Below, piece by piece: positions 11,197 to 19,491 of a DNA stretch of 64,000 bases. This DNA is from Zeugodacus cucurbitae (lineage: Eukaryota > Arthropoda > Insecta > Diptera > Tephritidae), in NCBI RefSeq assembly GCF_028554725.1, contig NC_071667.1, positions 32,941,501 to 33,005,500 of the forward strand, read 5' to 3'. Position 1 is the stretch's first letter; every line of letters starts with the position of its first letter. The position numbers and the translations under genes are program-made. Under the pieces are notes generated by a model. That model did not search any database. It had not been told where the DNA came from and worked only from the letters and a program-made list of their open reading frames with translations.

Positions 11197-11937
11197 TACG
11201 GCCCTCCTGACTATTCGTTCGGCTCGAACGAAGGTTCCCATTTCTTCGTGTATTCACGGTGGTCGTGCGTCGAGGACCCTCACCCTCGCCTATTTTCTCA
11301 ACTTCATATCGATCGTGAGCCAAAACTCTGAAAATCTTATAAGGACCAAGGTACTTCGGTCTTAATTTAAGTCCGCTCCCGATTTGAGTGCGCTTGATGG
11401 CGACGAGCTCATTCTGCCTATACTTAACTGCTTCTTTTCTCTTATTATCAAAACTACGCTTATTTTCTCTTTGAATTAAAGTAATATTATCTTCCGAATC
11501 TAATTCATCCACATCGGCACTCTGTAAGAACTCATTCAATTCTGACAACCCCTTAACTCTCATGTCTATCCCAGTAAAAATCCTAAACGGTGCAAACTTT
11601 GTACTACTTGACGGAGTATTGTTGATGGTCTGCTGCACTCTGTTTACGTGTTTATACCAACTACGTGGTTCCTCTGCATAATCAAGATGAAACGTGCTTA
11701 ACGGCCGGTTCTCTTTATCTATAGGATTCAGTAGACCCTCCTTCCTTCCGCTTTTGGCATCAGTCACGATGCATTCTATGCAACTCCTCACAATCTTGGC
11801 TACTTTGGAATTAAGCAGTGGAATATAAAAACTCTTTCCAACTACTTCTCCAGTCTTCTTTACCGAGGATAATTTCCTCTTCCATTAGAGAAGGTACTAC
11901 TATTAACTCCTTTATAGGGTCTTTATAAAGTAACTGA
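11197..11937 (-). pseudogene. Integrase with deleted catalytic core
   Basis: Integrase would insert the cDNA into the genome. On the minus strand the order is the C-terminal half of the zinc-binding domain (VRSCIECIVTDAKSGRKE), a linker ending PLSTFHLDY, then a jump to AEEPRSWYKHVNRVQQTINN and the C-terminal domain (LRPKYLGPYKIFRVLAHDRYEV). The segment with the catalytic acids between LDY and AEEP is missing. The HxxxH half of the zinc finger is also lost, with a frame change near 11868. A separate frame (DPIKELIVVPSLMEEEII) leads into it at 11871-11935. The protein cannot be active. Confidence 0.8.
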
Positions 11938-12497
11938 CTTTTAATAAAAAGTCCTCATATTCGCCTTTTTCCAACACTTTACAAATTGCTCTTATCCAGT
12001 CATCCTGCTGTTGGGCTTGCCTCAACCTATGAATCAACGAATCCTCTAACATCAAACATTGCACCCTACTTAATGCGTCCACGTGACGCATTTTCGAACC
12101 ATTGCGGTGTTCGATCTTATAGTCAATCGTAGATGCGTCAGTGTGAACCTCGGTTAATGCCTTAGGATTATAAAGTTTTAAAACTGGCGCACTACTCAAT
12201 GCAGCTTTGCATCTTTCTATTGCCTTCTTATCGGAAGGCATAGGAAAACTTTTCACCGCATTCGTCTCAATTCTCTCGGACTGAGTATTCTCTAAATAGT
12301 TTAAGTCTATGTTAACGTTCTCGTTGCTTCTTTTAACAGGAGCCAAACAAATATCTTTCAATTCTTTCTTGAAACATATTTCAGTTTCCGAGCTTTCCCT
12401 CTCAGGAACTCCAAATGGTTCTGATTTAACCTTTTCCCTAAACTCGACGCTACCCTCCGATACTAATAAGTCAGCCTGCTTCAAAATATTGTTACCT
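11938..12497 (-). pseudogene. RT/RNase H remnant with internal deletions
   Basis: The minus strand continues the protease C-terminus (IGNNILKQADLL), then spacer sequence. An RT tail (KSFPMPSDKKAIERCKAAL, SSAPVLKLYNP) and an RNase H start (TEVHTDAST) follow, and the frame then jumps to the end of the domain (KMRHVDALSR). The RT palm with the catalytic aspartates and most of RNase H are absent, yet this part stays in frame for about 190 codons. A one-base shift near 11940 ends it. The deletions look clean, as in a defective derivative copied by another element. Confidence 0.75.
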
Positions 12498-12506
12498 ATG
12501 ACTGCT

Positions 12507-15500
12507 GGGATCATGTGTAGAAGTTCACGCAAGTGAGGAAAGTTTTTGATTGTCACTCACTTGGGAGTGGCCAGAAACGATTCTTTTCCACATGGTTCAA
12601 GCAGCTCACGACTTCCGGTTTTAGACCAAGTATCCTCTGGGTAGCCAACAGACATCCGTTTGAAGGCGAGCTAAAGTGAGAAGGCGAAGCCCGCTTATGC
12701 GGTTGTGCGTAGGGTTTGGGACCCACCACATAAAAACACCCCCCAATGAAAAATCTACGAAAGCCTCGGATGAGACACCCCCCTTTTGATGACGACCCCT
12801 GCAAACGTTTTAAGGATAATGATATAAGGGCATGCACCTGGAATGTCCGGACCCTTAATTGGGAAGGTGCCTCTGCCCAGCTGGTTGATGTCCTCATACG
12901 ACTTAAGGCTGACATCACCGCCATCCAAGAAGTGCGATGGACGGGACAAGGACGGAAGAAGGTGGGTCCTTGTGACATCTACTACAGCGGCCATATAAAG
13001 GAGCGCAAATTTGGTGTTGGATTTGTGGTGGGAGAGAGACTCCGTCGCAGAGTCCTGGCATTCACCCCGGTGGATGAACGTCTAGCCACAATCCGCATCA
13101 AAGCGAGGTTCTTCAACATATCGCTGATTTGCGCCCACGCCCCAACGGAAGAGAAGGACGATGTGACCAAAGATGCTTTCTATGAGCGCCTAGAACGCAC
13201 CTATGAGCGCTGCCCCCGCCACGATGTAAAAGTCGTGCTTGGTGATTTTAACGCCAGGGTGGGTAAAGAAGGTGTCTTTGGCACAACAGTCGGAAAATTC
13301 AGCCTCCATGACGAAACATCGCCAAACGGCCTGAGGCTGATCGACTTCGCTGGGGCCCGAAATATGGTCGTCTGTAGTACCAGATTCCAGCATAAGAAAA
13401 TACATCAAGCTACTTGGCTGTCTCCTGATCGAAACACGCGGAACCAAATCGATCACGTTGTGATAGACGGAAGACATGTCTCCTGTGTTTTAGACGTGCG
13501 TACGCTCCGAGGACCAAATATAGACTCGGACCATTATCTGGTCGCAGCGAAGATACGCACCCGCCTCTGTGCAGCAAAGAATGCCCGTCAACAAACACAA
13601 GGAAGGTTCGACGTCGAAAAGCTGCAATCGCAACAGACAGCCACGAAATACTCTACTCGTCTTGCACTCCTGCTCTCTGAGAGCACTCATCAGCATCTCG
13701 GTATAAGGGAACTGTGGAACGGCATCTCAAACTCACTGCATACCGCTGCAGCCGAAACAATTGGTTTTCGGCAACGACAAAAAACAAGCTGGTACGATGA
13801 GGAGTGCCGTCTCGCAGCGGAGAGAAAACAGACTGCCTACCTCGCAACATTGCAAACGACCACAACACGTGCGGGATGGGATAGATACCGAGAGCTGAAG
13901 AGGGAAGCGAGACGCATTTGCAGACAAAAAAAGAAAGAGGCCGAAATGCGTGAGTACGAAGAGCTTGAGAAGCTGGCAGACAGAGGGAATGCTCGAAAAT
14001 TTTATGAAAAAATGAAGCGACTTAACGAAGGTTTCAAGACCGGAGCATCCTCATGTAGAGACCAAGGTGGTAATCTGGTAACCGATGTCCAGGGCATACT
14101 GGGATTATGGAGGGAACACTTCTCCGACCTGCTGAATGGCAGTGAGAGTACAACACCAGGAGATGGCGAACCCGATCCCCCAATCGATGACGATGGAACA
14201 GATGTTCCATTACCCGACCATGAAGAAATTCGAATAGCAATTACCCGCTTGAAGAACAACAAAGCAGCGGGGGCCGATAGATTACCGGCAGAACTATTCA
14301 AATACGGCGGCGAAGAACTGATAAGGTGCATGCATCAGCTTCTTTGCAGAATATGGTCGGAAGAAAGCATGCCTGACGATTGGAATCTCAGTGTGCTCTG
14401 CCCAATCCATAAAAAGGGAGATCCCACAATCTGCGCCAATTACCGTGGGATCAGCCTCCTAAATATCGCATACAAGGTTCTATCGAGCGTATTGTGTGAA
14501 AGACTAAAGCCCACCGTCAACAAACTGATTGGACCTTATCAGTGTGGCTTTAGACCTGGAAAATCGACAACTGACCAGATATTCACCATGCGCCAAATCT
14601 TGGAAAAGACCCGAGAAAAGAGGATCGACACACACCACCTTTTTGTCGATTTTAAAGCTGCTTTCGACAGCACGAAAAGGAGCTGCCTTTACGCCGCGAT
14701 GTCTGAATTTGGTATCCCCGCAAAACTAATACGGCTGTGTAAATTGACGTTGAGCAACACCAAAAGCTCCGTCATGATTGGGAAGGACCTCTCCGAGCCG
14801 TTCGATACCAAACGAGGTTTCAGACAAGGTGACTCACTATCGTGCGACTTCTTTAACCTGATGCTGGAAAAAATTATAAGAGCTGCAGAGCTAAACCGAG
14901 AAGGTACAATCTTCTACAAGAGTGTACAGCTCCTGGCGTACGCCGATGATATTGATGTCATCGGAAGCAACAACCGCGCCGTTTGTTCTGCTTTTTCCCG
15001 CATGGATAAGGAGGCGAAGCGAATGGGTCTGGAGGTGAATGAGGACAAGACGAAATATCTCCTGTCATCAAACAAACAGTCGGCGCATTCGCGTCTTGGC
15101 TCCCACGTCACTGTTGACAGTCATAACTTCGAGGTCGTAGATAATTTCGTATACCTGGGAACCAGCATCAACAACACGAACAATGTCAGCCTCGAAATCC
15201 AGCGCAGAATAACTCTTGCCAACAGGTGCTACTTTGGACTGAGTAGGCAATTGAACAGTAAAGTCCTCTCTCGACGAACCAAAATCAAGCTCTACAAGTC
15301 GCTTATCATTCCCGTCCTGCTTTACGGTGCAGAAGCTTGGACGATGTCAACATCAGATGAGACGACACTAGGAGTTTTCGAGAGGAAAATTTTGCGCAAG
15401 ATTTATGGTCCTCAGAACATTGGCAACGGCGAATACCGCAGACGATGGAACGATGAGCTGTACGAGTTATACGACGACATTGACATAGTTCAGCGAATAA

Positions 15501-15764
15501 AAAGACAGCGGCTACGCTGGCTAGGTCATGTTGTCCGAATGGACGAAAACACTCCAGCCCTGAAAGTGTTCGATGCAGTACCCGCCGGAGGAAGCCGAGG
15601 AAGGGGAAGGCCTCCACTCCGTTGGAGGGACCAGGTGGAGAGCGACCTGGTTACACTTGGGATCTCCAACTGGCGCCGAACTGCGAAGGAGAGAGACAGG
15701 TGGCGCACTATCGTCGATTCGGCTATAACCGGCTAAACGGTTGCAACGCCAATCACATACATAC
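12507..15764 (+). mobile_element. RTE-type non-LTR retrotransposon, copy C (intact)
   Basis: Full-length 3.26-kb copy inserted in the protease gene of the LTR element. It is flanked by a 9-base TSD, atgactgct, at 12498-12506 and 15765-15773. Deleting element plus one TSD restores the protease frame ...DTIYQAVIGNNIL across the site. It starts gggatcatgtg and ends in the cacatacatac tail. It is the only RTE copy here with an uninterrupted ORF, and it is younger than its host LTR element. Confidence 0.95.
12746..15736 (+). CDS. RTE retrotransposon endonuclease-reverse transcriptase (996 aa, intact)
   Basis: This is a target-primed retrotransposition protein. Residues about 28-266 are an AP-endonuclease-like domain with TWNVRTL (31-37), the catalytic glutamate in IQEVRW (60-65), GDFNA (166-170), QIDHVVI (234-240) and SDHYLV (261-266). 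A basic, coiled-coil-prone linker with EYEELEKLADRG follows. The RT spans roughly 480-780, with HKKGD and YRGISLLN near 555-575, FVDFKAAFD near 633-642 and the active-site YADD at 732-735. The C-terminus has a conserved WLGHVVRM segment and a basic RGRGRPPLRW segment. The ATG at 12746 is the start conserved among copies. It has no stops or frameshifts and ends 28 bases before the tail. Activity is inferred, not shown. Confidence 0.93.
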   Translation: MKNLRKPRMRHPPFDDDPCKRFKDNDIRACTWNVRTLNWEGASAQLVDVLIRLKADITAIQEVRWTGQGRKKVGPCDIYYSGHIKERKFGVGFVVGERLRRRVLAFTPVDERLATIRIKARFFNISLICAHAPTEEKDDVTKDAFYERLERTYERCPRHDVKVVLGDFNARVGKEGVFGTTVGKFSLHDETSPNGLRLIDFAGARNMVVCSTRFQHKKIHQATWLSPDRNTRNQIDHVVIDGRHVSCVLDVRTLRGPNIDSDHYLVAAKIRTRLCAAKNARQQTQGRFDVEKLQSQQTATKYSTRLALLLSESTHQHLGIRELWNGISNSLHTAAAETIGFRQRQKTSWYDEECRLAAERKQTAYLATLQTTTTRAGWDRYRELKREARRICRQKKKEAEMREYEELEKLADRGNARKFYEKMKRLNEGFKTGASSCRDQGGNLVTDVQGILGLWREHFSDLLNGSESTTPGDGEPDPPIDDDGTDVPLPDHEEIRIAITRLKNNKAAGADRLPAELFKYGGEELIRCMHQLLCRIWSEESMPDDWNLSVLCPIHKKGDPTICANYRGISLLNIAYKVLSSVLCERLKPTVNKLIGPYQCGFRPGKSTTDQIFTMRQILEKTREKRIDTHHLFVDFKAAFDSTKRSCLYAAMSEFGIPAKLIRLCKLTLSNTKSSVMIGKDLSEPFDTKRGFRQGDSLSCDFFNLMLEKIIRAAELNREGTIFYKSVQLLAYADDIDVIGSNNRAVCSAFSRMDKEAKRMGLEVNEDKTKYLLSSNKQSAHSRLGSHVTVDSHNFEVVDNFVYLGTSINNTNNVSLEIQRRITLANRCYFGLSRQLNSKVLSRRTKIKLYKSLIIPVLLYGAEAWTMSTSDETTLGVFERKILRKIYGPQNIGNGEYRRRWNDELYELYDDIDIVQRIKRQRLRWLGHVVRMDENTPALKVFDAVPAGGSRGRGRPPLRWRDQVESDLVTLGISNWRRTAKERDRWRTIVDSAITG

Positions 15765-15773
15765 ATGACTGCT

Positions 15774-16084
15774 TGATATATGGTATCTCTTTCCCGGACA
15801 ACATGGAATGTTATTTCCAATTTACACCCATCAATGTTTGTTATGATATTAAAACTCCCTATCGTGTTTAGAATACTGTCGCCTATGCCTTTCAACTTTT
15901 GCCGCTCTCTAGATAATTCAATTTCCCCTAGCATCATAAAAACGTCATATCGCATGAGACATAGATCGCATCCTGTATCTAACAATGCCGAAAATTTAAA
16001 ATGATTCATAGTGAAATCTTTGAAAATAACGCAAGCCTTTGGCGCTTGCACCGATCCTAAAGTACTTATACGAGGATTTCCCGA
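15774..16084 (-). pseudogene. Aspartic protease of the Ty3/gypsy-type element, split by RTE copy C
   Basis: The minus strand encodes a retropepsin-like domain with the catalytic LDTGCDL motif and the flexible region following it. It reads to DTIYQAV at the RTE insertion and resumes at IGNNIL on the other side (12497). No ATG is needed, because the frame is the same as Gag and is separated from it only by a TGA codon near 16085. It would process the polyprotein. It is inactivated by the insertion. Confidence 0.8.
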
Positions 16085-16987
16085 TCACTTCTTCGCTGGA
16101 CAATCTGCAATTCGATGTCCCGGCTTATTACACCCAAAACATTTTGATGGACGCTAACAAATATTGGCTAGGTGACCGATTTCACCACATCGATAGCAAC
16201 GCTTGATGCCAGTTACTTGCTGTTTTATAGCAATTCTTCCCGAATCTTCACGTTTCCCTTGCGGTAAATACGAACCGAGTTGACGCCCTGAACGTATTTT
16301 ATCGTATATACGAATCTGACTTTTAAGTTCAACAATCGTACTAGCTTGATACAAATTCCCTTTATTTGCCCTAGAGTCAGGGATGCCCTCTACAAAATAC
16401 TCGATAAGACTTTTGTCGTCTAACTTTATTGGAATGCCTATCTCCATTAAACTATATAAGTATTCCCGATAACTCTCGTTTGGTCGCTTGCGTCGATTTC
16501 TAAGCTGACGATGCACCTCAATAGATGATACTACTTCCCCAAATTCTTTCCTTAATGCTTGCTTCAGAATTCCCCAACTAATGATACCACGCTGACTTCG
16601 CACAAAAATTTTAGCAGCACTCTTAAGTAACTGTTTCCCATAAATAAATTTCTGCAAATCGTCCCACTGCACCGCTGTGGCATTATCCTCAAAGTCGGCT
16701 AGCCATTCCTCAACCGTAGGACTTCCGATACCACTAAATGACGATAACGAGCCTTCAATGTCACGCAATGTAAAAACTGTACGTCCAACCACCCCCGCTG
16801 GCATTACACTACTTTGGACAGATTCAACGTCACTATCGGAACCATCGTTCTCGCAAATGGTTAGGCCGTAATGCTCACAAAGTCGGTCCTGCAAAGTAGC
16901 TTTGCGTCCGTTGGTGGAAAGTCCCAGTCCAACTAACTTTTCTTTTAAACCGTTAACTGTCAATGCAAATATTTGCTCCCTATCCAT
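16085..16987 (-). pseudogene. Gag with SAP-like N-terminus and two zinc knuckles, one amber stop
   Basis: Structural/RNA-binding protein of the LTR element. It starts MDREQIFALTVNGLK, and the first ~40 residues resemble a SAP DNA-binding helix pair. An acidic linker and a retrotransposon Gag region follow (EEWLADFEDNATAVQW, EFGEVVSS). It ends with a zinc knuckle CYRCGEIGHLANIC at about residues 264-277. A TAG then interrupts the frame at 16154-16156, but the same frame continues into a second knuckle, CFGCNKPGHRIADC, ending AKK before a TGA near 16085. The stop between the knuckles is clearly damage. The second stop could be damage or the natural Gag end. Confidence 0.8.
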
Positions 16988-18265
16988 GTTTAAATATACA
17001 ATGGTGACTTATTATAACGTAATAAAATACATATTTATCGAAATAAAAAAAATGTAATATAATACAATGGTTACAATATTAGAATACAATGTATCTTAAT
17101 AATTTGCTCTATGCTTTGATTCTATATAAACTTTACGTTACAACTTTTTAATTGATATAAACTCTTGAAAATATTTATCATATTACAATTTGAATTGAAC
17201 TCAAAATTTATTTTATCGATACAAGTACAAACAATCGATATGGATTATACAATGCAATGAATTGGTTTTCGGAAATTGTTTTACGACTTTGTAATCGAAT
17301 GATAATCAGAAAAATCACAATTCGAATATTTAACAACTTTTATTTCTTATCGAATAATAATCGGAAAAAATCATCGATAAATCATTATTCGATTACTTGA
17401 ATTATAATATCAATTTATTAAGTTTTACCTGTTGTATGCGTACTCTCTACATACGTTGTAACTGCTTCACTCTCTGACTTTCTCTGCTTACCCGCCGCCT
17501 TCTTTGCCAATTTTGTCTGCTTACTCTGCTTACCCGTTGCCTTCGCTGATTTCACGCTGCGTAAGTTTCTCTCCTTGCTACTCTCGCCTCTGCCGCCAAA
17601 TTGATCTGCTTACTCTGCTTACACGCTGCCTTCACTGCCAAATGCGTCTGCTTACTCTGCTTACCCGTTGCTTACTCTGCCGAATGAGTCTGCTTACTCT
17701 GCTTGCCCGTTGCTTACTCTGCTTACCCGTTGCTTTCTCTGCTATCAAACCGCGCAAGATTCTCTGCTTGTTACTCTCTTCCTCTCACTATTCTCGCCTT
17801 CTGCTTACACACTGCCTCACTGTTGCCTTCTCTAATATCAAGCTGCGCATTCTCTGCTTTCTAACTGCGCTTTTCAGCGCCGAATCGGCATCATAACGGT
17901 GTGAGTTAACGGTGCCCTTATCGGTCGACACCGGTCACGCCACGCCGAACTGGGTATTTAGACACTGTATTTTTCTAGGCTTAGTTTTTAACACAACCAT
18001 TTACAATGTAATGGTTAATGTTTTAAACGCCACTTTCGCGCAGACACATTTGCGCAATTATTAGTAAAAAAAAAGTTTTTACCAAACTCGATTAATTTTT
18101 ACGAATTTACCTTTCTCACAAGTTTAACCACTTTTAGGTATTGAATACCTAACATTGAAATACTCTCAATACGCAGTTATTTCTGGAACGTTAATACACA
18201 TGCGTATATTATTTTATAAAATCTTTACGCGCACACACGGTTCTATCACACTTCTTGACACAACT
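16988..18265 (-). other. Long 5' leader of the Ty3/gypsy-type element
   Basis: About 1.28 kb of noncoding sequence separates the 5' LTR from the Gag ATG. It is AT-rich next to Gag and pyrimidine-rich (on +) at 17460-17880. Immediately after the LTR edge the minus strand reads agttgtgtcaagaag, where the primer binding site should lie. I could not assign it to a tRNA. Confidence 0.6.
17463..17880. repeat. Degenerate pyrimidine-rich minisatellite in the LTR-element leader
   Basis: Variants of tctgcttactctgcttaccc followed by gttgc recur at least seven times at irregular 25-70 base spacing. On + the open frame across it is a by-product of the repeat, rich in Leu and Cys, and is not a gene. Confidence 0.7.
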
Positions 18266-18571
18266 TGTAGAGCTCTTTTTAATTTAAACACAACAATTTA
18301 TTTATTATAATTTCAGTTTTATTTCAATATAACACATGTTCTTAATTTTAGTTTCTATTTAATATAAAATATTCACAAAAATGTTCTTAGCTTTAGGTAG
18401 AGCGGCACGTCCGCTCATTACAAAAATCAAAAAGGCTCTGTCCTAATTGTCTGCTGTCGTTGTCCTCTGTCCTCTACGTTCGTCCGTTTCTGTTAATATT
18501 TCTGTTCGCTTTGTCATTCGTTAAATCAGTGTTCATATGCAGAGTTGCACTTTAACGTATGCAATCCTACA
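18266..18571 (-). repeat. 5' LTR of the Ty3/gypsy-type element
   Basis: 306 bp. On + it runs from tgtagagctc to gcaatcctaca, followed by the tgta TSD (18572-18575). Near identity with 10895-11196 marks the pair as LTRs of one insertion. Confidence 0.9.
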
Positions 18572-18617
18572 TGTATGTATATGTGCATATTCATAAACAA
18601 ATATGTATGCATGTATA

Positions 18618-19131
18618 GCGGCCTTTACACGGTCACATATGTGTGACAACATGTGTGACATCACACCAAGTTGTATCGTGTAAAGGGGAAAAAAACATGC
18701 ATGTCACACATGTTCAAAGTTTTCAAAATTGTTTAATTTTTCTGTTGGTGCGTCACACAAGTGTGATCGTGTGAAGGGCTGCATGATGCACGCAGTGTAT
18801 TTTTTCAGTCTAAAAAAAATGACAGTGTGCAGTGTGTCGCGCATGAGCGAGCAATTTTGGAAAGAGTTTAATTATCGCGCGTTATCAGCGCTAAGAGGTC
18901 GTTGTAAACTGCAACATCCATCCTTAGAAAGTTTGTATGCGAGAGTGTTGGTCTTTTCTTACGCCAATCTTGCACCCAAATTCGTTTTTTCTTGCCACTT
19001 TTTGCAATTTCTTCCTCTTCCTCCATTTCCAAAATTTCTTCAATAAGAAGAGCTGCCACTAATGCGCGTTCCATGTTTACTCGTTGAAATCTGAACGAAA
19101 GTGAAGTTCACACACATGCATGACCGTGTGA
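18618..19131 (-). mobile_element. PIF/Harbinger-type remnant with transposase N-terminus
   Basis: The minus strand at 18868-19074 starts MERALVAALL and encodes KKKRIWVQDWRKKRPTLS followed by FLRMDVAVYNDLLALI. This resembles the N-terminus of HARBI1-like transposases. The catalytic region is missing. Related inverted ends occur: cctttacacggtcacat at 18622, inverted cognates near 18745-18775, and another 57 bases upstream of the start codon near 19105-19129 (gaccgtgtgaac). The true ends and TSD are not settled. Confidence 0.6.
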
Positions 19132-19219
19132 ACGAAAACGTCAAACTTTTGCATCATGCTATCAGAGATAAAGAGATGTTCAACTCTCATTTTATTGGAA
19201 GTGAGAGCATAATGACAAA

Positions 19220-19277
19220 CGTCAAAACCTACCAATCTTTGACATTTGACTGGAATCAGTAGGTTTTGACGTTTCGC
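19220..19277. repeat. Short palindrome (16-base arms)
   Basis: aaacgtcaaaacctac near 19220 is repeated in inverse as gtaggttttgacgttt near 19260-19277, separated by about 25 bases. It lies 5' of the P-like transposase gene. It could be part of that element's end or a small independent hairpin. Confidence 0.5.
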
Positions 19278-19491
19278 AATTGGGAAACTGGAACGGCCAG
19301 ATTGAAATGTTGCTAAAAAAATTTGAAAACAGAGATATTTTCCATTTTTTCCATCCATTTGTATCTGCCACAAATAAGAAGAATAAGAATAGAAAAACAG
19401 CACGCAGCTTTAGTACATGGAAGTATATTTCAATATTTGTAAAATAAATAGGTATTTATTTAATAATTTTTATCTAGATTTTTCAGACAAA

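Larger units (their letters stand above)
10895..18571 (-). mobile_element. Ty3/gypsy-type LTR retrotransposon, internally deleted, split by RTE copy C
   Basis: Two LTRs of about 302 and 306 bp start TGTAGAGCTC and end ATCCTACA. The TSD is tgta (10891-10894 and 18572-18575). On the minus strand the order is 5' LTR, long leader, Gag with SAP-like N-terminus and zinc knuckles, aspartic protease, RT/RNase H remnant, integrase, 3' LTR. Deletions remove most of RT, RNase H and the integrase core. The LTRs differ by only a small indel and a few bases, so insertion looks recent. The element then received RTE copy C in its protease. Confidence 0.9.

Noticed and set aside
15521..16051. Single 176-codon minus-strand frame joining protease to Cys/Arg-rich sequence
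   Set aside because: The C-terminal 80 codons are antisense RTE 3' end. Only the first ~93 codons are protease.
17504..17896. 130-codon plus-strand frame rich in Leu, Cys and Ser
   Set aside because: It is a translation of the pyrimidine-rich minisatellite in the LTR-element leader.
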